DNA of 64,000 nt, taken from Albidovulum aestuarii. Lineage in GTDB: Bacteria > Pseudomonadota > Alphaproteobacteria > Rhodobacterales > Rhodobacteraceae. Position numbers and translations under genes: made by a program. Positions 10,251-17,920 of this stretch are shown here, one piece after another. The stretch covers positions 412,542-476,541 of the forward strand of contig NZ_JASBQQ010000001.1 of the NCBI RefSeq assembly GCF_029961185.1. Direction: 5' to 3'. The notes below the pieces were generated by a model that saw only the letters and a program-made list of their open reading frames with translations, was not told where the DNA came from and did not search any database. How positions within the stretch are numbered: position 1 is the stretch's first letter; the number at the start of each line of letters is the position of its first letter.

Positions 10251-10922
10251 TCAGGGGGCCCAGTGAACGGTCGCGTTGGCAAGGACGGCAGCGACCGGCG
10301 CTTCTTCGGGCTGCAGGCTTTCGGCCCGTTCGATGGCCGCGCGTTTCTCCGCGCCGGTGATGACGATGTGGCAGGCCATCGCATCGGCCAGCACGCGGGC
10401 GGAAAGCGTCATTCGCGGCTCATCCGCACCGGGCGCGCGCATCGGGATCACGATCGGCGCATCCGGGGCCAGCGCCTCGGCGAGCCGGTCTGCGCCGGGA
10501 AAGAGTGAGGCGGTATGCATATCCGCCCCCATGCCCAGAAGCAGCACGTCAATCGGCAGGCAGGGTTCGATGGCGGCGGCCAGCGCCCCGACCGCGTCCT
10601 CGGGTTCAGGCGTATCGGCGTATAGCGGCAGGAAGGTCGCGGCGGCGGCACGGCCCGTCAGCAGGCGGCGTTTCAACAGCCGCGCGTTCGAGCGTTCATG
10701 GCTTTCCGGCACCCAGCGTTCGTCGTTCAGAAAGACCGTCACCCGGTCCCAGTCGAGCTTCACACCAGAAAGGACGTCAAAGATCGGGCCGGGCGTCGTG
10801 CCTCCGGGAACGCAGAAGCTGGCCCGGTCATTCTGGCGCAGGGCGGCGGCCAGTTCGCTGGCCAGAAGGTCGGCCAGATCGAACATCATCAGTTCACTGT
10901 CTGGGTATTCGACAAACTTCAT
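10251..10922 (-). CDS. pgl: 6-phosphogluconolactonase
   Basis: Hydrolyses 6-phosphogluconolactone to 6-phosphogluconate, the step after Zwf; 223 residues of the DevB/Pgl type. Visible signatures are FCVPGGTTPGPIFDVLS (sugar-phosphate binding) and VTVFLNDERWVPESHERSNARLLKRRLL with the catalytic region. ATG 10922 (MKFVEYPD) is chosen because it overlaps the zwf stop by four bases; the open frame continues upstream but only as antisense-like sequence inside zwf. The overlap means the two consecutive enzymes are translated in a coupled fashion. Confidence 0.95.
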   Translation of the reverse strand: MKFVEYPDSELMMFDLADLLASELAAALRQNDRASFCVPGGTTPGPIFDVLSGVKLDWDRVTVFLNDERWVPESHERSNARLLKRRLLTGRAAAATFLPLYADTPEPEDAVGALAAAIEPCLPIDVLLLGMGADMHTASLFPGADRLAEALAPDAPIVIPMRAPGADEPRMTLSARVLADAMACHIVITGAEKRAAIERAESLQPEEAPVAAVLANATVHWAP

Positions 10923-12382
10923 TCGCGGATCTCCCGCCACCTCCGGCCATCCCTGTGCAGAAGCATAAGCGCATCTTCCGGTCCGGACGACCCCGGATCG
11001 TAGCCTTTCGGTCGGTCGCCGCGCGCCTCCCAGGCCGCGATGATCGGATCGGTCCAGGCCCACGCGGCCTCCACCTCATCCCCGCGCATGAAAAGCGTCT
11101 GATTGCCGCGGATCACATCCATGATCAGGCGTTCATAGGCGTCCGGAATATCGGCGCCATCCTCGCCCAGAGCCTCGGCAAAGGACATGTCGAGCGGCAC
11201 CTCGGTCAGACGCATGCCGCCCGGCCCCGGTTCCTTGATCATGACGCTAAGGTTCATGCCCTCATTCGGCTGCAACCGGATCGCCAGCACATTCTCGCGC
11301 CAACCCTCTTCATCGCCGAAGATCGAATGAGGGACTTCCTTGAAGACGATGGCAATTTCCGAGGCCCGCCCGCGCAGCTTCTTGCCGGTGCGGAGGTAAA
11401 AGGGCGTGCCTTTCCAGCGCCAGTTGGCAATATGCGCCTTCAGCGCGATATAGCTTTCCGTCTTCGTCGCGGGCTCGCCCACATCCTCGGCATAGGAGGG
11501 CGCTGCGCCCTTCTTGCCGCCGCCGCGATACTGGCCGCGCACGATATCCTCTGGCTCCACCGGCAGAAGTGCATGGATGACCTTCAGCTTTTCATCCCGC
11601 ACCGCGTCGGGGTCAAAGCGATAGGGCGGTTCCATCGCGATGAGACACAGAAGCTGCATCAGATGGTTCTGCACCATGTCCCGCATGGCGCCCGACTTGT
11701 CGTAATAAGCGCCGCGACCGCCGACGCCTACCGTCTCGGCCACGGTGATCTGGACGTGATCGACATGGCGGGCGTTCCAGAGCGGCTCGAACAGGATGTT
11801 GGCGAACCGCACCGCCATCAGGTTCTGGACCGTCTCCTTGCCCAGATAGTGGTCGATCCGGTAGATCTGGCTTTCGTCGAAATGCTCGGCCAACGTCGCG
11901 TTCAGCGCCTTGGCACTGGCAAGGTCGCGGCCGAAGGGCTTTTCAACCACGATGCGCGAATTCGGCGTCGCGATGCCGTGGCGGTGCAACCGCTCGGCCA
12001 GATCGCCGAAGAGCGACGGACCGACAGAGAAGTAATAGGCCTGCACAACATCGCGGCGGATCAGAGCCGCCAGTTCCGGCCAGCCGCCATCGCCTTTCGC
12101 ATCCACGGCGACGTAGTGCAGATGGTCGAGGAAACGCGCTACGCTGTCCGCATCACGCCTCTTCACGTCGAGGAATTCCTCGATCGCCTCGGCGACAAAG
12201 GCGCGAAAACCCGTCGCGTCCATCTCGGTTCGGGCCGAACCGATGATGCGCGACGTTTCAGGGATCTGCCCGGCGACGAACCGGCGGTAAAGACCCGGCA
12301 GGATCTTGCGCCGTGCCAAATCGCCTGTTGCACCGAACACGACCAAGTCGAACGGATCGACCGGAATCACCCGTGAGACCAT
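10919..12382 (-). CDS. zwf: Glucose-6-phosphate 1-dehydrogenase
   Basis: Oxidises glucose-6-phosphate to 6-phosphogluconolactone with NAD(P)+. The 487-residue protein has the nucleotide-binding start LVVFGATGDLARRKILPGLY, the active-site signature RIDHYLGKETVQNLM, and EKPFGRDLASAKALN. It is first gene of zwf-pgl-pgi. The leader carries a perfect 16-base palindrome at 12404-12419 next to a plausible promoter, implying control by a LacI-type repressor (inference). Edd/Eda are not in the window, so the branch taken by 6-phosphogluconate cannot be read here. Confidence 0.97.
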   Translation of the reverse strand: MVSRVIPVDPFDLVVFGATGDLARRKILPGLYRRFVAGQIPETSRIIGSARTEMDATGFRAFVAEAIEEFLDVKRRDADSVARFLDHLHYVAVDAKGDGGWPELAALIRRDVVQAYYFSVGPSLFGDLAERLHRHGIATPNSRIVVEKPFGRDLASAKALNATLAEHFDESQIYRIDHYLGKETVQNLMAVRFANILFEPLWNARHVDHVQITVAETVGVGGRGAYYDKSGAMRDMVQNHLMQLLCLIAMEPPYRFDPDAVRDEKLKVIHALLPVEPEDIVRGQYRGGGKKGAAPSYAEDVGEPATKTESYIALKAHIANWRWKGTPFYLRTGKKLRGRASEIAIVFKEVPHSIFGDEEGWRENVLAIRLQPNEGMNLSVMIKEPGPGGMRLTEVPLDMSFAEALGEDGADIPDAYERLIMDVIRGNQTLFMRGDEVEAAWAWTDPIIAAWEARGDRPKGYDPGSSGPEDALMLLHRDGRRWREIRE

Positions 12383-12403
12383 GTTTCCGTTCCTTTGCGG
12401 CTT

Positions 12404-12419
12404 CCGTTAGCGCTAACGG
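12404..12419. promoter_or_regulatory. LacI-family-type operator upstream of zwf
   Basis: Perfect palindrome CCGTTAGCGCTAACGG, 22 bases before the zwf ATG. The core GTTAGCGCTAAC has the central CG and shape typical of LacI-family operators for sugar regulators. It lies just downstream of the candidate zwf promoter, where a bound repressor would block transcription. The regulator is not encoded in the window. Confidence 0.6.
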
Positions 12420-12424
12420 TGCTG

Positions 12425-12453
12425 CTAATAGCGCCTTGTCGACAGGAAGTCTA
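12425..12453 (-). promoter_or_regulatory. Candidate sigma-70 promoter of zwf-pgl-pgi
   Basis: Read on the minus strand: TAGACT, a 17-base spacer, then TATTAG. Each hexamer matches consensus at 4 of 6 positions, and spacing is ideal. Initiation would fall close to the palindrome at 12404-12419. Confidence 0.35.
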
Positions 12454-12619
12454 GCATTGGGTATCAGGGCTGACCATCGGCATGGAGAATTCGCGAACAC
12501 GACGTTTCAGGTCCCCACGGTCACACCCACCTGGACACAATCCGTCGCCATCAGCCTTGCGTTGCAAACCGCAGGGTGAAAGCCTGTCCACCAAGCGGGG
12601 AGATTGCGGGATCGGACAC

Positions 12620-13108
12620 ATGAGATTATTGCTTCTGTCAGCGGCACTGATGCTCGGGACGGCTCCAGCGGGCACCGCGCAAGAGGCCGTCTTTATCATT
12701 CGACACGCCGAGAAGGCCACCGATGGTCAAGACCCCGACATTACCGAAGCCGGGCGCGAACGCGCCAACGCATGGGCCCGACTTCTTTCCGATGCCGGGC
12801 TTGACCATGTCATCACGTCCGACGCGCGACGAACGCGTGAAACGGGCAAAATCATCGCCGATAGCCTTGGCCTGCCATTCGGCAGCCTGCCCGTTGCCGA
12901 CGTCACCGGCCTTCTCGACATGCTGGAATTCGATCACATGGACGACCGTGTCCTGATCGTCGGCCATACCGAAACGATACCGGGCATACTTGAACGTCTG
13001 GGAGCCACGGACAAAATCGAGCTTGGCCAGAACGACTATGACAATCTTTTCGTGCTCGTGGCGTCAGATGCGGAACCGCGGCGCGTGATCCGTCTGCACA
13101 TGCCTTGA
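12620..13108 (+). CDS. Exported histidine phosphatase family protein
   Basis: A 162-residue protein with an N-terminal signal peptide (MRLLLLSAALMLGTAPAGTA, cleavage near AQE), then a phosphoglycerate-mutase-like domain. The catalytic motif is IIRHAEKA with the phosphohistidine, followed by Arg in TSDARRTRET and the second catalytic His in VGHTETIPGI. Similar small proteins hydrolyse phosphate esters in the periplasm; the substrate is not deducible. ATG 12620 is chosen because it begins the signal peptide; the frame is open further upstream but without coding character. It is divergent from zwf and convergent with the hydroxylase gene. Confidence 0.85.
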   Translation: MRLLLLSAALMLGTAPAGTAQEAVFIIRHAEKATDGQDPDITEAGRERANAWARLLSDAGLDHVITSDARRTRETGKIIADSLGLPFGSLPVADVTGLLDMLEFDHMDDRVLIVGHTETIPGILERLGATDKIELGQNDYDNLFVLVASDAEPRRVIRLHMP

Positions 13109-13134
13109 ATGCGCGAACGCAAATCGCGGTTTGC

Positions 13135-14127
13135 CTACTGCCCGTACATCCGCTTCTTGCGCGCCCTTGTGTCCTTCGTCCCGGCCTCTGTCCCGTCGTG
13201 GAAGGTGCCGAACCAGCGATCCCACGGCATTTCCTGATTGCCATAGTTGCACTCGTAGTATCGGTGGTGAAGCTGGTGATAGAAGGTACCCAGCGCCAGC
13301 CTCCTTTTGTCCTTGATCAGCAGGTCCTCATAGCCGGTATGCGTCATCGCCGCGCCGGGGCCCTGATAGAGAACATGAAAGATCAGATGGACCGGATGAG
13401 TGGGCACAATCCAGTGGATGGCGAAGGACGAGAAATAGAGGAACGTTTCGACCGGATGCATCGACATGCCGGACCAGGGGCCGATATTGACGTTGCGGTG
13501 ATGCAGCGAATGAACGGTCCGATACAGGAACGGCACATGCAAAAACCGGTGCACCCAGTAGAAATGGAAGGCCGACCAGATCGGCAGCAGCATCAGGGCA
13601 AGAACGAACCAGACAGGGTGTTCGGCAAACCTGATCACCGGCACATGGCCGTTTGCCATCAGCCACATCGTCACCACCTGCCAGAGGGTCAGGAAGGCCA
13701 CACCCGGTCCAAGCGTCCAGAACATGTTGTCATGGACCTGATCGGCGAAATTCCACAGCCGGTTGCCCCGCGCCTGATCCTTATGGTCGAATTTCAGCCG
13801 CCTGCCCTGCCCTTTCCGCATGTAGAAATACCAGTGCAGCCCGCCCGCCACCGCAACCACCAGGCCCATGTTGATCGCCCAGACCTGTGCGACCCAGCCG
13901 AGGGAAAAACTCTGTGCTGTTTCCAGCGCGGGATAGGCGGTGAGGTAGAGGAGGACGGCAAGGATCACCATCATCACCCGCTCGCTCAGCATCAGCCAAT
14001 GCCGGGCAAGCCAGCGGATCAGGAACCCCGGATCAGGCGGCCAGCGAAAGATCGAGGGATCGGCAAGCGGCAGGTCCGGGTGGTAGTTCCACTCGCGGCT
14101 CATCGGCGCGTCGTCGCCAAGGCTCAT
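13135..14127 (-). CDS. Sterol desaturase / fatty acid hydroxylase family membrane protein
   Basis: A 330-residue membrane protein with several hydrophobic segments (about 50-65, 80-100, 160-190) and the histidine clusters of the di-iron hydroxylase superfamily (PF04116): HFYWVHRFLH, HSLHH, and C-terminal HQLHHRYYECNYGNQ. Such enzymes insert oxygen into lipids or carotenoids at the membrane; the substrate here is unknown. In some Rhodobacterales relatives act on ornithine lipids or sterol-like compounds, but nothing nearby decides this. It stands 132 bases downstream of acuI on the same strand, so it may be read from that operon, though spacing suggests its own transcript. Confidence 0.85.
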   Translation of the reverse strand: MSLGDDAPMSREWNYHPDLPLADPSIFRWPPDPGFLIRWLARHWLMLSERVMMVILAVLLYLTAYPALETAQSFSLGWVAQVWAINMGLVVAVAGGLHWYFYMRKGQGRRLKFDHKDQARGNRLWNFADQVHDNMFWTLGPGVAFLTLWQVVTMWLMANGHVPVIRFAEHPVWFVLALMLLPIWSAFHFYWVHRFLHVPFLYRTVHSLHHRNVNIGPWSGMSMHPVETFLYFSSFAIHWIVPTHPVHLIFHVLYQGPGAAMTHTGYEDLLIKDKRRLALGTFYHQLHHRYYECNYGNQEMPWDRWFGTFHDGTEAGTKDTRARKKRMYGQ

Positions 14128-14259
14128 CCCGTTGCCCCCGAATACGGATGCGATCGGGATCAGGCTATCGCCGGGTTCGGTTTCCCGGCAACGCCATTTG
14201 CGACCTTATGCGTCGCCCGGGTGCAATCGGCCCGCATCCGGACGACGCGCGAAACGCGC

Positions 14260-15255
14260 TCAAGCGTTCACGTCGACGACGACGCGGCCCTTGACCTGAC
14301 CTTTCAGGATGTCGCGGCCAAGGCCGGGCAGGTCCGAAAGCGTCGCGGGTTGGATCATCGCCTCAAGCTTGTCCATCGGCAGGTCCTTGGCGATCCGCTC
14401 CCATGCGCGAACACGATTGGCATAGGGCTGCATGACCGAGTCGATGCCCAGAAGGTTCACACCGCGCAGAATGAAGGGCGTGATCAGTGCGCCCTCTATG
14501 GCGGCCCCGCCTGCAAGACCCACGGCGGCGACCGAGGTGCCGTATTTCATCTGCTTCAGCACCCGGCCCAGCATCGCGCCCGCCACCGCATCAATGCAGC
14601 CCGCCCATTGCTCGCCCTCCAAGGGCTTGCGGGTCACTTCGGTCAGCTCGTCGCGTGCGACGATCTGCGTAGCGCCGAGGCTTGTCAGATAATCCGCCGT
14701 CTCGGGCCGCCCGGTAACGGCAGCGACCTCATGACCGAGCTTGGCCAGGATCGCGGTCGCGACCGAGCCCACCCCACCGGCGGCGCCCGTCACCAGAACC
14801 GGTCCGTGGCCCGGCTCAAGCCCGTGATCCTCCAGCGCCATGACCGAGAGCATTGCGGTCAGGCCTGCCGTGCCGACCGCCATCGCCTGCCTTGTGGTCA
14901 GGCCCTTGGGCAACGGCACAAGCCAGTCGGCCCTCACGCTTGCCTTTTGGGAATAGCCACCCCAATGCGCCTCGCCCACGCGCCAGCCGGTCAGCACGAC
15001 CTTGTCGCCCGCCTTGTAACGCGGATCAGACGATTTCTCGACCGTACCCGCGAAGTCGATGCCCGGCACATGGGGATAGTTGCGTACAAGCCCCCCGCCC
15101 GGCCCAATGCAGAGCCCGTCCTTGTAGTTCACAGTGGAATATTCGACCGCGACAAGAACCTCGCTTTCGGGCAGCCGGCTTTCCTCGATCGCCTCGACCG
15201 CAGCGGCGGTCTTGCCGCTTTCCTCGTCCTTCGTGACCACCAGCGCGTTGATCAT
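14260..15255 (-). CDS. acuI: Acrylyl-CoA reductase (NADPH), AcuI type
   Basis: A 331-residue zinc-independent medium-chain reductase. It carries the quinone-reductase start with YSTVNYKDGL, the substrate-side segment VRNYPHVPGIDFAGTVE, the NADPH-binding loop VTGAAGGVGSVA, and the C-terminal KGRVVVDVNA. AcuI reduces toxic acrylyl-CoA to propionyl-CoA during DMSP breakdown, and its gene commonly follows dmdA in marine Rhodobacterales, as here (11-base gap). ATG 15255 gives MINALVVTKDEESGK, the family's usual start. Membership in the YhdH/AcuI group is certain; the acrylyl-CoA role rests on context. Confidence 0.92.
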   Translation of the reverse strand: MINALVVTKDEESGKTAAAVEAIEESRLPESEVLVAVEYSTVNYKDGLCIGPGGGLVRNYPHVPGIDFAGTVEKSSDPRYKAGDKVVLTGWRVGEAHWGGYSQKASVRADWLVPLPKGLTTRQAMAVGTAGLTAMLSVMALEDHGLEPGHGPVLVTGAAGGVGSVATAILAKLGHEVAAVTGRPETADYLTSLGATQIVARDELTEVTRKPLEGEQWAGCIDAVAGAMLGRVLKQMKYGTSVAAVGLAGGAAIEGALITPFILRGVNLLGIDSVMQPYANRVRAWERIAKDLPMDKLEAMIQPATLSDLPGLGRDILKGQVKGRVVVDVNA

Positions 15256-15266
15256 CGCCTCTCTCC

Positions 15267-16355
15267 TCAAATCCAGAATTTCTCCTGCACGACTGCATCT
15301 CGCATGCCGTCCTGCGTTTCCACTTCGACCTTGCTGCCCGCGTCCCAATGGCTGTCGGCGATCATACCGATAGCGACATTGGTGCCGAAATCGGGGCTGC
15401 GCACGGCGCTTGTCACCTGTCCAACGGTCTCGCCCCGGGCATAGACATGCCAGAGCCGGTCGCAGGGCGGGATGTCTCCGTCTATCGCCACCGCCCTGAT
15501 CATCTTGCGCGCCGGACGAAGCCCCAGCCCTGCCTTGCCGATATACTCGGCCGGCGCATTGACGAACTTGCCAAGCCCTGCCTCCATCGGCGTGTTCTCC
15601 CGCGTCATGTCGTTACCGTAGCTGAGCAGACCGCCCTCGACCCGTTCGATCAGATTGGGGCACCCGGCGCGCACGTCCATGTCTTCGCCCGCCTTGAACA
15701 ACGCCTCCCAGAGCGGCATGCCAAGATCGAAATCATCGACATAGATCTCGAACCCGCCCTGTTTGGAATAGCCCGATCGGGCTATGACGAAGTCATGCCC
15801 TTCGAAGGCCAGCCGCTTGTAGCGGAAGAAGCGGATGTCGCGCACCGCGTCGCCGAAGACCCGGGCCATCAGATCATCCGATTTCGGCCCCTGAATGGCG
15901 AGGGGAGAGACATCGGGTTCCTCCACCACGACATCCAGTTCCAGCGCATCCGCGATACCCAGCACGTATTGCAGGAAATCGCTGTCGGCGATGGAGATCC
16001 AGTAGTGATCGGGGGCGAGTTTCACCGCCACAGGATCGTTCAGCATTCCTCCATTCCGGTCCACGACCGGAATATAGTAGCACTGATCGTCCGCCATCTT
16101 TGTGAGGTCTCGCGGACTGAGCAGTGTCATCAGGCGAAGCGCGTCGCGTCCCTTGACGCTTACCTGCCGCTCGCACGCCACGTCCCACACCTGAACATTG
16201 CGCTTCAGGTGATGGTAATCATTGACGAAATCCTGCCCAAACCGGGTGGGAAGCAGCATGTGGTTATAGACCGTGTAGCCCTTGACCCCGGCGGCTTCGA
16301 CACCGGGCGTGAAAGGGGTTCGGCGCACGCGCCGCGAGGGGGTGATGTCGGCCAT
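15267..16355 (-). CDS. dmdA: Dimethylsulfoniopropionate demethylase DmdA
   Basis: Transfers one methyl group of DMSP to tetrahydrofolate, giving methylmercaptopropionate. The 362-residue protein belongs to the GcvT aminomethyltransferase fold. The N-terminus PSRRVRRTPFTPGVEAAG, VYNHMLLPTRF, VWDVACERQVSVKG, and GLLSYGNDMTRENTP are characteristic of the DMSP demethylase branch rather than glycine-cleavage T protein. Folate-fold motifs such as RSGYSKQGGFEIYV are present. It is third in the operon DUF2182-DUF1326-dmdA-acuI, with gaps of 17 and 11 bases. Adjacent acuI strongly supports the DMSP function. GcvT-like paralogues are the main alternative. Confidence 0.88.
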   Translation of the reverse strand: MADITPSRRVRRTPFTPGVEAAGVKGYTVYNHMLLPTRFGQDFVNDYHHLKRNVQVWDVACERQVSVKGRDALRLMTLLSPRDLTKMADDQCYYIPVVDRNGGMLNDPVAVKLAPDHYWISIADSDFLQYVLGIADALELDVVVEEPDVSPLAIQGPKSDDLMARVFGDAVRDIRFFRYKRLAFEGHDFVIARSGYSKQGGFEIYVDDFDLGMPLWEALFKAGEDMDVRAGCPNLIERVEGGLLSYGNDMTRENTPMEAGLGKFVNAPAEYIGKAGLGLRPARKMIRAVAIDGDIPPCDRLWHVYARGETVGQVTSAVRSPDFGTNVAIGMIADSHWDAGSKVEVETQDGMRDAVVQEKFWI

Positions 16356-16372
16356 GTTTGTCCCCGATCAGG

Positions 16373-16993
16373 TCAGTTCGGACCATGCCAGTCGATCTGG
16401 CAGATCTCGGCCGAACGGCCATCGAAATCCCAGACCCGGCCGAAGGCGCGCACCTTGCCTTTCGAAGCTTTCGCTACGGTGATGTCCGGGCCCATCCAGT
16501 ATTCGGTATTGCTGACGACGATATCCTCGCCGCCCTTGCCCGCAACCGGCGCAATCTCGCCCTTGATAGCCTTGCCCACCATCAGGCGGCGGGTCTTGCC
16601 CTCGGTCTCATAGCTGACCGGTGCGCGTTCGGCGCCCAGAAACTCGCTGACCAGCACCTTGAACAGCCCGGTCGTGCCGCGTGCCTGGCCAGTGAAGACC
16701 TTCAGCAGCCCCTCAAAGGCCTTGTCGCTGGCGCGGTCATCGATATAGGCTGCCGCCTTCCAGTTGCCACGTCCCATCTTGCCGGGGATTTCCAGGAGAA
16801 GGCCGATATTCAGGCCCGAAATATCCTCGCCGTCATAGTGGCCCTTGTCGATGCGGATACCGGCCCAGCCCATGCAGTAGCCTTCGGTCGGGGGGTGGTC
16901 GCCGAGCGAGATCACGCAAGGACAGAAGACCGTGCAGTTGCAGTTGAGGATCAGTTCCCCCTTGATGGCCCATTCGGGCAATGTGTCGGCCAT
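16373..16993 (-). CDS. DUF1326 family cysteine-rich protein
   Basis: A 206-residue cytoplasmic protein with the DUF1326 hallmark near the N-terminus, LNCNCTVFCPCVISLGDHP: a C-x-C-x4-C-x-C array that looks like a metal site. The rest is beta-rich with conserved GYCMGWAGIRIDKGHYDG and WKAAAYIDDRASDKAFEGLL. The biochemical role of the family is not established to my knowledge. It sits 12 bases after the DUF2182 gene and 17 before dmdA, all same strand, so it is part of the presumed DMSP operon. ATG 16993 begins MADTLPEWAIKGEL. Confidence 0.85.
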   Translation of the reverse strand: MADTLPEWAIKGELILNCNCTVFCPCVISLGDHPPTEGYCMGWAGIRIDKGHYDGEDISGLNIGLLLEIPGKMGRGNWKAAAYIDDRASDKAFEGLLKVFTGQARGTTGLFKVLVSEFLGAERAPVSYETEGKTRRLMVGKAIKGEIAPVAGKGGEDIVVSNTEYWMGPDITVAKASKGKVRAFGRVWDFDGRSAEICQIDWHGPN

Positions 16994-17005
16994 ATCGGTC
17001 CTCCG

Positions 17006-17812
17006 TCAGACGAGTTGCAATGCGCGAAGAGTGACGATACCCCCCGCAAGGATCAGCGCCCAACCGGCGGGCCGGCTGAGCCAACGCCCGATCTCGGGCA
17101 GTTTTTCCAAAGTCATGAAGAGCGTCGCCGCCCCCATCCAGATCAGGTTCATCGCGCCGCCGACGAAACCAAGGGCCATCAGCGCCCAGCAACAACCGAG
17201 GCAAAGCGCACCGAGGCGCAGGCCCATCGTCAGGGCGGCGGCGGGGCCGGGCTGCCAGTGCTGCATGAAGAAAGTCAGCGGCATCCGGCATTTCGCAAGA
17301 CAGGACGCCTTGAAGGCCGAGAACTGATAGGCCCCCGCACCGAACAGCAGCGCCGCCGTCAGCCAGGGCGACAGGCTCGCCCCTGCTGGCGTCAACATGC
17401 CCTGTCGTGCCAACGCCCATTGCGTGGACGCCCCGAGAACCGACGCGACCAGCCAGACGGCGACATACCCCGCGACTAGGGCCGCAGCGCCTATCCCCGT
17501 CGTTGCCCCGGTGGCCGACAGATCATTGAAGGTTCGAAGCGCGGGCACGAAGGTCGGCAGCATCATCGCCGTGGCCATCAGCGCCCACATCGCCCAGAGG
17601 GCAATGGGGTTCGCATCGGCCGCCGAAGCGCACAGCGCCGCCCAGAATTCGGCGGGAACATCGGCAAGTTCGGCCCCTGGCAGACCGCGCGCCATCAGCG
17701 CAACGGCAATCCATGACAGAAGGATCAGCCCATAGAAACCAAGCCAACCCACCGCGCGTGGGCTGAGCCAGACAGGCCCTCGCCTTTCACCACGCAGGAT
17801 CGGTGCGGACAT
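17006..17812 (-). CDS. DUF2182 family polytopic membrane protein
   Basis: A 268-residue inner-membrane protein with about six hydrophobic segments. The family signature ASCLAKCRMPLTFFMQHWQP lies around residue 175, followed by LGALCLGCCWALMALGF: paired cysteines in and next to membrane helices that could bind metal. DUF2182 genes often accompany DUF1326 genes, as here. It is the promoter-proximal gene of the four-gene operon ending in acuI and is divergent from gntR, with the palindromic operator between them. Metal transport or delivery is an inference only. Confidence 0.83.
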   Translation of the reverse strand: MSAPILRGERRGPVWLSPRAVGWLGFYGLILLSWIAVALMARGLPGAELADVPAEFWAALCASAADANPIALWAMWALMATAMMLPTFVPALRTFNDLSATGATTGIGAAALVAGYVAVWLVASVLGASTQWALARQGMLTPAGASLSPWLTAALLFGAGAYQFSAFKASCLAKCRMPLTFFMQHWQPGPAAALTMGLRLGALCLGCCWALMALGFVGGAMNLIWMGAATLFMTLEKLPEIGRWLSRPAGWALILAGGIVTLRALQLV

Positions 17813-17882
17813 GGTTGCCCCCAGGCAGAAAAGGATGGACGGACAGCCCCGTCCTGCCTAGGGTCTACCTATCCGGGGCAAA

Positions 17883-17905
17883 TGTCAAACATTTAATGTC
17901 TGACA
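17883..17905. promoter_or_regulatory. Palindromic operator in the gntR / DUF2182 divergent region
   Basis: Inverted repeat TGTCAAACATT - T - AATGTCTGACA: arms of 11 bases with one mismatch (10/11) around a single central base. It lies 15 bases before the gntR start and 70 before the DUF2182 start. Location and symmetry fit an autoregulatory site of the adjacent FadR-type GntR regulator that also controls the DMSP operon. Confidence 0.65.
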
Positions 17906-17920
17906 ATTGAGGGCGGTGTG

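Noticed and set aside
10505..12376. 623-residue plus-strand frame
   Set aside because: Antisense to zwf and pgl, which have clear enzyme signatures; no recognisable domain.
13105..15444. 779-residue open frame on the plus strand
   Set aside because: Antisense to the hydroxylase and acuI genes; His/Pro/Arg-rich composition typical of a GC-rich shadow frame, no motif.
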